64,000 nucleotides of DNA from Limivivens faecihominis (GTDB lineage Bacteria > Bacillota > Clostridia > Lachnospirales > Lachnospiraceae). The stretch's first letter is position 1. Every line of letters begins with the position of its first letter. The DNA is taken from contig NZ_JAJEPR010000008.1 in assembly GCF_020686945.1 (NCBI RefSeq), positions 62,001-126,000 of the forward strand, in the 5' to 3' direction. A model generated the notes under the pieces. The model saw only the letters and a program-made list of their open reading frames with translations, did no database searches and was not told the origin of the DNA. Of this stretch, positions 41,983-49,413 are shown piece by piece. The translations under genes and the position numbers were made by a program.

Positions 41983-42010
41983 AGCAGTATCCTTCCTTCC
42001 CAGACAGGCC

Positions 42011-43054
42011 TTATCCGATGTTTGACATTACATTTACCAGCGGAAGCATGACGGAGAGCAGGATCAGTCCCACCAAGACAGAAAGGACAGCCACCAGCGT
42101 GGGTTCCAGAAGTCCGGCCAGACTCTGGAGCTTTTCGTCCGTCTCAGTCTGTAACCGGGAAGCAATATCGGAAAGAGCGCTGTCTGCCGCTCCGGCCCGG
42201 AAACCGACAGATACCATCCGGGCATCTATGCCAGAGAAAATGCCCGCTTTGTTCAGAGCGTCGGAAAAATCCTCTCCATTCTGAATGGCTTCCCGGGCAG
42301 AAGCAATCTTCTGGCAAAAATCGGGATCATCCACGAGCTGGGTCACGAGGTCAAAGCCTTCCTCCGTGTCCAGGCCGCTTTTCAACGCTACGGACATTCC
42401 GGAAGCAAAGCGGGCACAGGAGGTATCATACATCAGGCGGCGGGAAAGCGGAAATTTCCGGGCGATCGTCCGAAGCTGTATGCGTCCTTTTGTGGTGCGG
42501 GTCAGATAGAGAAGACCGACAGCCAGAAGAAGGAAGAGAATCAGAAAGACAAGGGCATACCGCCGAAGTCCGTTTCCAAGGTGAAGAACGCCCGCTGCGG
42601 CTCCGCTCATTTCCACTCCGAGCTCCTGAAAGACCTGGTCAAAAACCGGCATGACTTTTACGATCAGCACAAGGAGGACCGCAGAGAGCATGCCCAGCAT
42701 GATCAGAGGATAAGTCAGAGCGTCCCGGATGCTGCCGGTCAGGGCCTCTTCCCGCTCATAATGGGCGGCCAGGGAAGCGAAGGTGTCATCCAGATTTCCG
42801 GAGAGCTCGCCCATTTTTACCATGTGAACAAAATAGGAAGGAAAAACTTCGGTTTTTTCCAGTGCAGATTGAATATCTCCGGTTTCCAGCAGTTCGTCGT
42901 AAATGACGGACAGAATTTTTTGCCCGTCTTTCGTGTCGGCATCATCCCGCAGGATAGAAATGCCTTCCAGAAGGGAGATTCCTGCCTTTAAAAGCATGGA
43001 GAGCTGACGGCAAAGATAGATCAGCTCCGGGTTGGTCATTTTCTTTTCTTTCAT
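42011..43054 (-). CDS. PilC/GspF-family platform protein
   Basis: A 347-residue inner-membrane platform protein with two T2SSF domains. The first has LSMLLKAGISLLEGISIL and VKMGELSGNLDDTFASLA, the second FASGMSVALKSGLDTEEGFD and VGFRAGAADSALSDIA, and helices follow at about 150-175, 195-215 and 320-345. It anchors the filament ATPase. The start is ATG 43054, since TGAGGT eight bases upstream fits; a GTG at 43069 lies in that site. It is the second gene of the minus-strand unit after the transglutaminase lipoprotein and leads the pilin-like genes. Confidence 0.9.
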   Translation of the reverse strand: MKEKKMTNPELIYLCRQLSMLLKAGISLLEGISILRDDADTKDGQKILSVIYDELLETGDIQSALEKTEVFPSYFVHMVKMGELSGNLDDTFASLAAHYEREEALTGSIRDALTYPLIMLGMLSAVLLVLIVKVMPVFDQVFQELGVEMSGAAAGVLHLGNGLRRYALVFLILFLLLAVGLLYLTRTTKGRIQLRTIARKFPLSRRLMYDTSCARFASGMSVALKSGLDTEEGFDLVTQLVDDPDFCQKIASAREAIQNGEDFSDALNKAGIFSGIDARMVSVGFRAGAADSALSDIASRLQTETDEKLQSLAGLLEPTLVAVLSVLVGLILLSVMLPLVNVMSNIG

Positions 43055-43083
43055 ATTATAATACCTCACAACAATATGCGTGT

Positions 43084-44010
43084 TTATCGAATATACTCTG
43101 TGATGTAGTTGTCTCCGTCTCCGATATATTCCTGAATACTTTCATCGGTACCAGTGGCTGCAAAAGTGGGGTCCATCAGTTTCCATTCATCCCCGTTGAA
43201 CTCCACGGCCCGTTCCACCCAGCCGACGGACTGGATGTAAACGTCGATCCAGGCATGGCGGACAGAGGCGCTGTAGCCGATGGCCAGTTTTGCCGGGATG
43301 CCGATGGAACGCAGCATGGCGGCCGTCAGAGAGGCATAGTCAAAGCAGATTCCTTTTTTTGTGGAAAGGGTCTCGTCGATATCGGGCAGATAATTTCCGG
43401 AAACGGTGGCTGCCTTCTCATTGTCATAGGTGATATTGGCTGTGACATATTCGTAGATAGCAGTGAGGGCCTCCACATCGGAAGTAAGACCGGAAGTCAG
43501 CTGAGCGGCCAGAGAAACGGCCTTGCTGTCCTGACTGAAATTTACATACTGATTGGGATAAAGAAAAGGAAGAAAATCATTTGTCAGTTCCACGTCGATC
43601 ACCTGGCTGAAAAGGGAGGCATACTGATCTTCTGAAATATTCTGGAAGGCCATAAGGGTGTAGCTTCCGCTGCCAGCGGTGAAAGGAAAGACTGTGGGGC
43701 TGTCTGCCTCTTCGATGAAATACTTATAGGTCACGTTGTCCGGCCCAATGAGCTGGATATTGATTTTTCCGCCGTCTCCTGACATGGTTCCAATGAAATA
43801 TCCCTGATCCGTGTGAGAAAGATCCAGAAGCAGGGGGTCGCCGCCGATGGTATTGCTGCCGTCGGCCTGGGGAACCAGAACGCGGGTTTCACCCGGCGTA
43901 AAGGAGGAAGAAGCTTCGCTGCTTCCTTTTTTGGAACAGCCGGAGAGGGTCAGAACGAGTATAAGAAAAAGGAAAGGAACCGGAGAACGGAAAAATTGCC
44001 GGTGGTTCAT
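43084..44010 (-). CDS. Transglutaminase-like lipoprotein
   Basis: A 308-residue exported lipoprotein: signal helix VPFLFLILVLTL ending in lipobox LSGC, with Cys at about residue 22. The C-terminal half is a transglutaminase/cysteine-protease core: GICFDYASLTAAMLRSIGIP with the catalytic Cys, RHAWIDVYI with the His, and WKLMDPTF with the Asp. The middle holds a beta-domain. Such proteins cleave or cross-link surface proteins or act as peptidases. The start is ATG 44010 behind AGAAGGAG. It precedes the pilC-like gene by 29 bases and may belong to the same transcript; a role at the surface filament is possible. Confidence 0.82.
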   Translation of the reverse strand: MNHRQFFRSPVPFLFLILVLTLSGCSKKGSSEASSSFTPGETRVLVPQADGSNTIGGDPLLLDLSHTDQGYFIGTMSGDGGKINIQLIGPDNVTYKYFIEEADSPTVFPFTAGSGSYTLMAFQNISEDQYASLFSQVIDVELTNDFLPFLYPNQYVNFSQDSKAVSLAAQLTSGLTSDVEALTAIYEYVTANITYDNEKAATVSGNYLPDIDETLSTKKGICFDYASLTAAMLRSIGIPAKLAIGYSASVRHAWIDVYIQSVGWVERAVEFNGDEWKLMDPTFAATGTDESIQEYIGDGDNYITEYIR

Positions 44011-44131
44011 AAAAATGCTCCTTCTCATGTTTGGCGGGGCCCAAGCACAAAGACTTTTTGAACTTTTGCCCTTTGGCACCAGTATAGCAGATTCCAGGGA
44101 AAAGAAAAAGGAAAAATGTCAGGAAATGGGA

Positions 44132-44161
44132 TTGACAAACCTGGGGGAAGATGTATATACT
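44132..44161 (+). promoter_or_regulatory. Promoter of the riboswitch-protease unit
   Basis: TTGACA (44132-44137), 18 bases, TATACT (44156-44161). Transcription would begin about ten bases before the aptamer. Confidence 0.8.
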
Positions 44162-44177
44162 TAATATGAATTATAAA

Positions 44178-44262
44178 AAACAAGGGCAAACCTGTTGAAA
44201 AGCAGGGACGCAAAGCCAAGGGTCTAAGGTCGTGAGACTATGACAGCCGGTTGCCACATTTA
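44178..44262 (+). ncRNA. Cyclic-di-GMP-I (GEMM) riboswitch
   Basis: The aptamer matches the GEMM-I consensus: AAGGGCAAACC, the P2 stem CCTGTTGAAAAGCAGG with its GAAA-type loop, the invariant GGACGCAAAGCC, then CTAA and the closing AGCCGGTTGCC. It lies about ten bases after the start of transcription and 58 bases before a terminator, so it is likely to control termination. The gene behind it encodes a secreted metallopeptidase. Confidence 0.9.
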
Positions 44263-44319
44263 ATGCAAAGTTTAGGAAAGACGAAGCTAGATTTGCAGAA
44301 TGCGTATTAGTTTAGGCAG

Positions 44320-44361
44320 CCGCTCTCTGTTCTTTTATAAGTCCGAGAAGCGGTATTTTTA
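44320..44361 (+). terminator. Riboswitch expression-platform terminator
   Basis: CCGCTCTC pairs with GAGAAGCGG (one bulged A), followed by TATTTTTATT. Lying between the aptamer and the protease gene, it is the likely on/off switch; the sequence alone does not prove whether ligand favours or prevents it. Confidence 0.75.
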
Positions 44362-44409
44362 TTGCAATTCAAAATTCGTCCCGTTCCGATCAAAAGGAGG
44401 GCGCAAGAG

Positions 44410-45423
44410 ATGAAAGGAAAGAATTTAAAACAGTTACTAAACAATCAGAAAGCAAAAAGAGTCGGATGTATTCTTCTGGCAGCAGCAGTGCTCGGTACCG
44501 GCGCCTGGGCTGTGGATAACGGACAGAAATCAGATGTTCCGGAGCTTACAAGTTTTGTAGATCTGGACGATCAGATCTCCATCGATGAGGATGAAGTGCC
44601 CCTTACTTCCGCACCGAAGACTTCTGTGAAGACACAGACTTCCACCACCAAGAAAGTGGTAAATCTGAAAAAGAAATCCACCAAGACCTACACACAGAAG
44701 AGCAAACCCAAGTCTGTGAAGAGTCCTACAATCACAAAGACTTCCAGAGCAGCAACGACTACTACCAATAGAGTGACTACCACTTATGTCACAAAGAGAT
44801 ACAAGAAAAACTCCAAAAAGATGACCATGATCACCACCAAGAAGATCAAGACCACCATCACTACTGTAACAAAGACCGCCGCAAACTCCGGTGGAACCAC
44901 GACAGCATCAGTTCAGAAAGCAGCAACGACAACCGCTTCTGCAAAGAAGAACACCACCCCGTACAACGTTCCCGTTGCTACCCTGGCTCCTCTTCTTGAC
45001 TCCAGAGTCATGAAGGCTTATCAGGAGCTTCACTTCGATATCACGATCGACGGAACCGTTTCCTACGCAGGTTACTTCGATGCGAGAAAACAGAACATCA
45101 CACTGAGAGAGGAAAGCGATACAATTTATCATGAGATCGGTCACTTTGTAGCTTTCCTTGCAGGAAACGTAGATACCAAGGCAAACTTCCAGTCCATCTA
45201 CCAGCAGGAGAAAAATTCCTTCACCGGAAGCAGACGTGTTTACGCAGTACAGAACGCGTCTGAGTATTTCGCAGAGTGTTTCAGAGAGTACACACTGAAC
45301 CCTGCTACCTTAAAGAGCACCTGCCCGCAGACCTTTGAAGCCATCACCAATGCGCTGAATAAGATCACGGATTCCCAGATCGCTCAGGCAAAAGCTTTCT
45401 ACGGTTCCATCTGGACAAAATAA
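44410..45423 (+). CDS. Secreted anthrax-lethal-factor/PPEP-like zinc metallopeptidase
   Basis: A 337-residue exported protein. The signal helix is about 20-37 (VGCILLAAAVLGTGAWA). Next comes a long Thr/Lys/Ser-rich linker (about 60-195) with repeated TTT and KK runs. The C-terminal ~140 residues are a peptidase domain with the zinc site YHEIGHFVAF and the downstream third ligand in SEYFAECFREYTLNP, as in anthrax lethal factor-related and Pro-Pro endopeptidase proteins. The start is ATG 44410 behind AAAAGGAGGG. It is controlled by a c-di-GMP-I riboswitch. In C. difficile the related Zmp1/PPEP-1 is under a similar switch and releases surface adhesins; an equivalent role here is inference. Confidence 0.85.
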   Translation: MKGKNLKQLLNNQKAKRVGCILLAAAVLGTGAWAVDNGQKSDVPELTSFVDLDDQISIDEDEVPLTSAPKTSVKTQTSTTKKVVNLKKKSTKTYTQKSKPKSVKSPTITKTSRAATTTTNRVTTTYVTKRYKKNSKKMTMITTKKIKTTITTVTKTAANSGGTTTASVQKAATTTASAKKNTTPYNVPVATLAPLLDSRVMKAYQELHFDITIDGTVSYAGYFDARKQNITLREESDTIYHEIGHFVAFLAGNVDTKANFQSIYQQEKNSFTGSRRVYAVQNASEYFAECFREYTLNPATLKSTCPQTFEAITNALNKITDSQIAQAKAFYGSIWTK

Positions 45424-45432
45424 TACATAAAA

Positions 45433-45470
45433 AACGCGGCGGCTGTGCAAAAACACAGCCGCCGTTATTA
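45433..45470. terminator. Terminator between protease and TSCPD genes
   Basis: AACGCGGCGGCTGTG pairs with CACAGCCGCCGTT (one bulge). T-rich sequence follows on the plus strand and the complement of an A-run on the minus strand, so it can serve both convergent genes. Confidence 0.88.
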
Positions 45471-45485
45471 TTTTCATGAGTTCAA

Positions 45486-45737
45486 TTATTTCGTTTCCTC
45501 TGCAAGGATGAGCTTTAAGGCCTGAGCCAGCTGATCCGGGCAGGAGGTGGGACGCATGCCGCAGCGAATGCCTTCCAGACGTTTGATTGCCTCTTTTGCA
45601 TCCATGCCTTCGATCAGTCTGGAAACGCCCTGGGTGTTTCCGTTGCAGCCGCCGGTGAACTGAACGTGTTTTACGATGCCGTTCTCCACTTCCACATCGA
45701 TGGACTGGGAACAGACACCTTTTGTCTTATATACCAT
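45486..45737 (-). CDS. TSCPD domain protein
   Basis: An 83-residue protein that is almost only a TSCPD domain, named after its conserved TSCPDQL motif near the C-terminus. Other conserved parts are VCSQSIDVEVENG at the start and FTGGCNGNTQGVSRLIEGM. Four cysteines could bind metal. The same domain is found at the end of some B12-dependent ribonucleotide reductases, and stand-alone forms occur in Clostridia with unknown function. AAAGGAGG precedes the start at 45737. It is on its own transcript, divergent from the ileS leader. Confidence 0.85.
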   Translation of the reverse strand: MVYKTKGVCSQSIDVEVENGIVKHVQFTGGCNGNTQGVSRLIEGMDAKEAIKRLEGIRCGMRPTSCPDQLAQALKLILAEETK

Positions 45738-45827
45738 GAAAAAATCCTCCTTTTTATAAAGTATCTCTGTAAGAAGGAATTATAGCAGTTTTTCCGCCAA
45801 AAAGCAAAGATGTTTTCGGGAATGGGC

Positions 45828-45857
45828 TTGACTTTTTGCAAAATCCTGTTCTATAAT
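45828..45857 (+). promoter_or_regulatory. Promoter of the ileS leader
   Basis: TTGACT (45828-45833), 18 bases, TATAAT (45852-45857). Transcription would start near 45865, at the beginning of the T-box leader. Confidence 0.8.
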
Positions 45858-45865
45858 AAAGCGAC

Positions 45866-46140
45866 ATGAGGAAAAACGTGGATGAAGAGAGTATGTTTTC
45901 TGCCGGGAGACCGGCGCAGCGTAAGGCTGTCAAACGTTTCAGCGAGCCGGGGAGGGTGTAAGCCCGGTATTAGTAGGGAAGACAGAAGATCACTTCGGAG
46001 TTTCAGGGTTGAAGACCAGTAGATCCTGACGGGATTCCCCCGTTACAGGGAACACATATGATAGTATGTGAAAAATGTGTAACAGGTGGTTTTGTGATTG
46101 CGAGTATGCTCTCATCCTTTTACGGATGGGAGCTTTTTAA
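45866..46140 (+). ncRNA. T-box leader of ileS
   Basis: A ~270-nt leader with T-box features: stem I with AAGAGAGTA, an inner CCGGGGAGGG...AAGCCCGG arm, a probable specifier ATC (Ile) in GAAGATCACTTCGGAG, a stem II with GGGATTCCCCCG, and the bulge AGGTGGTTTTGTG, whose TGGT would pair with the tRNA-Ile 3' end. It is followed by ileS, which fits the specifier. Uncharged tRNA should prevent the terminator at 46108 from forming. Confidence 0.88.
46108..46139 (+). terminator. T-box terminator
   Basis: GCTCTCATCC pairs with GGATGGGAGC across a six-base loop, then TTTTT. It is the terminator arm of the T-box switch. Confidence 0.9.
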
Positions 46141-46152
46141 TTTTCACCAACA

Positions 46153-46237
46153 GTTCAGAGTATCAGCAAAATGAAAAAACAGACTATGCAAACTTGTTTG
46201 CAATAGGATGGATTTTCATTTTGCTAATACTCTGAAC
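46153..46237. repeat. 85-bp palindromic element inside the ileS 5' leader
   Basis: Arms 46153-46177 and 46213-46237 are reverse complements at 24 of 25 positions, and an inner palindrome TGCAAAC-TT-GTTTGCA lies at 46187-46202. The element sits between the T-box terminator and the ileS ribosome-binding site, so the mRNA should carry a long hairpin there. It resembles the element at 8168-8248 in size and layout but not in sequence. Confidence 0.8.
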
Positions 46238-46264
46238 GTCCTCAAGAGAAAGGAGAACTCACAC

Positions 46265-49200
46265 ATGTATGACAAAGTCCCCACAAGTATGAATTTTGTG
46301 GAACGCGAGAAAAAAGTGGAAAAATTCTGGGAAGAGAACCATATCTTTGAGAAGAGTATCGACAACCGTAAAAAAGGTGAGACCTACACCTTCTACGACG
46401 GACCGCCTACGGCCAACGGAAAACCACACATCGGCCATGTAGAGACCCGTGTTATCAAAGATATGATCCCGCGTTACCAGGCCATGAAGGGAAAAATGGT
46501 TCCCCGTAAAGCAGGCTGGGATACCCACGGTCTTCCGGTTGAGCTGGAAGTAGAGAAAATGCTGGGTCTGGACGGAAAAGAGCAGATCGAGCAGTACGGA
46601 GTGGAGCCCTTCATCAAACACTGTAAAGAGAGCGTATGGAAATACAAAGGTATGTGGGAGGATTTCTCCAACACCGTTGGTTTCTGGGCTGATATGGAGC
46701 ATCCCTACGTTACCTACGAGAACAACTTCATCGAGTCCGAGTGGTGGGCACTGAAACAGATCTGGGAAAAAGGTCTCCTCTATGAAGGTTATAAGATTGT
46801 TCCCTACTGCCCGCGCTGCGGTACCCCGCTTTCCAGCCATGAGGTGGCTCAGGGCTATAAAGATGTCAAAGAACGTTCTGCCATTGCAAAATTCAAAGTG
46901 GTGGGCGAGGACGCTTATATCCTGGCCTGGACCACGACACCGTGGACCCTTCCCTCCAACGTGGCTCTCTGCGTAAACCCGGATGAGACCTATGTGAAGG
47001 TAAAAGTGGAAGACGGAACCGTTTACTACCTGGCACAGGCTCTGGCTGACAAGGTTCTGGGCGAATGTTCCTACGAGGTTCTGGAGACCTACAAAGGAAA
47101 AGATCTGGAATACAAAGAATATGAGCCGCTCTATAACTTCAAAGAGCTGAAGAAAAAAGCGTACTACGTTGTCTGCGATACCTATGTAACCATGAGCGAT
47201 GGTACTGGCGTCGTTCATATTGCACCGGCTTTCGGTGAGGACGACTCCAAGGTTGGTAAGAAATATGACCTGCCGCTTCTGCAGCTGGTAGACGCCAAAG
47301 GTGAGATGACTCCGGAAACTCCCTGGGCCGGCGTTTTCTGCAAGAAAGCAGATCCGATGGTTCTGGAAGATCTGGACAAGAGAGGCCTTCTCTTCGCCGC
47401 TCCGAAATTTGAGCACAGCTACCCGCACTGCTGGAGATGCGACACTCCGCTGATCTACTATGCACGCGAGTCCTGGTTTATCAAGATGACTGCTGTGAAG
47501 GACGACCTGATCCGCAACAACAACACCGTAAACTGGATTCCTGAGAGCATCGGTAAAGGCCGTTTTGGCGACTGGCTGGAGAACGTACAGGACTGGGGCA
47601 TCAGCCGTAACCGTTACTGGGGAACTCCGCTGAACATCTGGCAGTGTGAGTGCGGCCATCAGCATTCCATCGGAAGCATCGCCGAGCTGAAATCCATGTC
47701 CGATAACTGCCCGGATGATATTGAGCTTCACCGCCCGTATATCGATGCCGTTACCATCAAATGCCCGAAATGCGGCAAACAGATGCACCGTGTTCCGGAG
47801 GTGATCGACTGCTGGTTCGATTCCGGTTCCATGCCCTTCGCACAGCATCATTATCCCTTTGAAAACCAGGAACTTTTCAAACAGCAGTTCCCGGCAAAAT
47901 TCATCTCCGAGGCTGTAGACCAGACCAGAGGATGGTTCTACTCCCTGATGGCAATCTCCACCCTGCTCTTTAACAAGGCTCCCTTCGAGAACGTTATCGT
48001 TATGGGCCATGTACAGGATGAGAACGGCCAGAAGATGAGTAAGTCTAAAGGAAATGCCGTAGATCCCTTCGATGCGTTGAACACCTACGGTGCAGACAGC
48101 ATCCGCTGGTATTTCTACACCGCCGGCGCTCCCTGGATTCCGAAGCGTTTCCACGGAAAAGCCGTAATGGAAGGCCAGAGAAAGTTCCTGGGAACCCTGT
48201 GGAATACCTATGCTTTCTATGTACTGTATGCAAATATCGACAATTTCGATCCGACCAGATATACAATGGATTATGAGAAACTGTCCGTTATGGATAAATG
48301 GCTCCTTTCCAAGATGAACAGCATGGTGAAAGATGTGGATAAGAATCTGGGAGCTTACAAGATCCCCGAGGCAGCCAATGTTCTCCAGGATTTCGTGGAC
48401 GATATGAGTAACTGGTATGTACGCCGCAGCCGTGAGCGTTTCTGGGCAAAAGGCATGGAGCAGGATAAGATCAACGCTTATCTGACTCTCTACACCGCCC
48501 TTGTGACCGTTTCCAAGGCAGCTGCTCCGATGATTCCCTTCATGACCGAGGATATTTACCAGAACCTGGTACGCAAGGTTGACGCTTCCGCTCCGGAGAG
48601 CATTCACCTCTGCGATTTCCCGACTGTGGATGAGAGCCAGATCGACAAAGAGCTGGAAAAAGATATGGATGAGGTTCTGGAGATCGTCGTTATGGGACGT
48701 GCCTGCAGAAATACCGCCAATATCAAGAACCGTCAGCCCATCGTAAACATGTTTGTCAAGGCTCCGGTGGCTCTGCCGGATTACTTCCAGGATATCATCC
48801 GCGATGAGCTGAACTCCAAAAAAGTTACCTTTACCGATGACGTACGCGCCTTCACGTCCTACAGCTTCAAACCGCAGCTGAAGACCGTTGGACCGAAATA
48901 CGGCAAACTGCTGGGTGGCATCAGGAAAGCTCTCTCCGAGCTGGACGGAAATGCAGCCATGGACGAGCTCAAGGCAGACGGACAGCTCACCCTTGACATT
49001 AACGGAGAGAAGGTCGTATTATTAGAAAGCGATCTTCTGATTGAGACCGCACAGACCGAGGGCTATGTATCCGCTCAGGAGGGCGAAGTTACCGTAGCTT
49101 TGGACACCAATCTGACACCGGAACTGATCGAGGAAGGTTTTGTGCGTGAGATCATCAGTAAAGTACAGACCATGCGTAAAGAGGCAGGCTTCGAGGTTAT

Positions 49201-49381
49201 GGACCGCATCGTGGTTTACGCTGCGGAGAACGAGAAGATTCTGGGACTCTTAAAAAAACATGCCGACGAACTGAAAAAAGAAGTTCTGGCAGACGATATT
49301 GTTCTGGGTTCCGTTGACGGCTACACCAAAGAGTGGAACATCAACGGCGAAAATGTAACGCTTGGTGTGAAAAAACAGTGA
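46265..49381 (+). CDS. ileS: Isoleucyl-tRNA synthetase
   Basis: A 1038-residue class I synthetase that charges tRNA-Ile. The HIGH motif is in PPTANGKPHIGHVETR near residue 50, the KMSKS motif in KMSKSKGNAVDP near 595, and the editing domain and tRNA-binding C-terminal parts are full length. The start is ATG 46265 behind GAAAGGAG; an in-frame ATG at 46208 lies inside a palindrome and has no ribosome site. The two CxxC zinc-type clusters (CPRCGTP near 200; CPKCGKQ near 505) are of the clostridial/eukaryote-like IleS2 type. The gene is controlled by the T-box upstream and followed by glycogen phosphorylase. Confidence 0.96.
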   Translation: MYDKVPTSMNFVEREKKVEKFWEENHIFEKSIDNRKKGETYTFYDGPPTANGKPHIGHVETRVIKDMIPRYQAMKGKMVPRKAGWDTHGLPVELEVEKMLGLDGKEQIEQYGVEPFIKHCKESVWKYKGMWEDFSNTVGFWADMEHPYVTYENNFIESEWWALKQIWEKGLLYEGYKIVPYCPRCGTPLSSHEVAQGYKDVKERSAIAKFKVVGEDAYILAWTTTPWTLPSNVALCVNPDETYVKVKVEDGTVYYLAQALADKVLGECSYEVLETYKGKDLEYKEYEPLYNFKELKKKAYYVVCDTYVTMSDGTGVVHIAPAFGEDDSKVGKKYDLPLLQLVDAKGEMTPETPWAGVFCKKADPMVLEDLDKRGLLFAAPKFEHSYPHCWRCDTPLIYYARESWFIKMTAVKDDLIRNNNTVNWIPESIGKGRFGDWLENVQDWGISRNRYWGTPLNIWQCECGHQHSIGSIAELKSMSDNCPDDIELHRPYIDAVTIKCPKCGKQMHRVPEVIDCWFDSGSMPFAQHHYPFENQELFKQQFPAKFISEAVDQTRGWFYSLMAISTLLFNKAPFENVIVMGHVQDENGQKMSKSKGNAVDPFDALNTYGADSIRWYFYTAGAPWIPKRFHGKAVMEGQRKFLGTLWNTYAFYVLYANIDNFDPTRYTMDYEKLSVMDKWLLSKMNSMVKDVDKNLGAYKIPEAANVLQDFVDDMSNWYVRRSRERFWAKGMEQDKINAYLTLYTALVTVSKAAAPMIPFMTEDIYQNLVRKVDASAPESIHLCDFPTVDESQIDKELEKDMDEVLEIVVMGRACRNTANIKNRQPIVNMFVKAPVALPDYFQDIIRDELNSKKVTFTDDVRAFTSYSFKPQLKTVGPKYGKLLGGIRKALSELDGNAAMDELKADGQLTLDINGEKVVLLESDLLIETAQTEGYVSAQEGEVTVALDTNLTPELIEEGFVREIISKVQTMRKEAGFEVMDRIVVYAAENEKILGLLKKHADELKKEVLADDIVLGSVDGYTKEWNINGENVTLGVKKQ

Positions 49382-49413
49382 TGTTAAGTACCAAGGATAA
49401 AAAGGAGGCAGTC

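Noticed and set aside
44178..44262. Possible cobalamin or other large riboswitch before the metallopeptidase
   Set aside because: The invariant GGACGCAAAGCC and the GAAA-looped P2 stem fit c-di-GMP-I, and the size is too small for a cobalamin element.
46259..48607. A 782-codon minus-strand frame inside ileS
   Set aside because: ileS is unmistakable on the plus strand with HIGH and KMSKS motifs; the minus frame is open only because of codon bias and has no recognisable domain.
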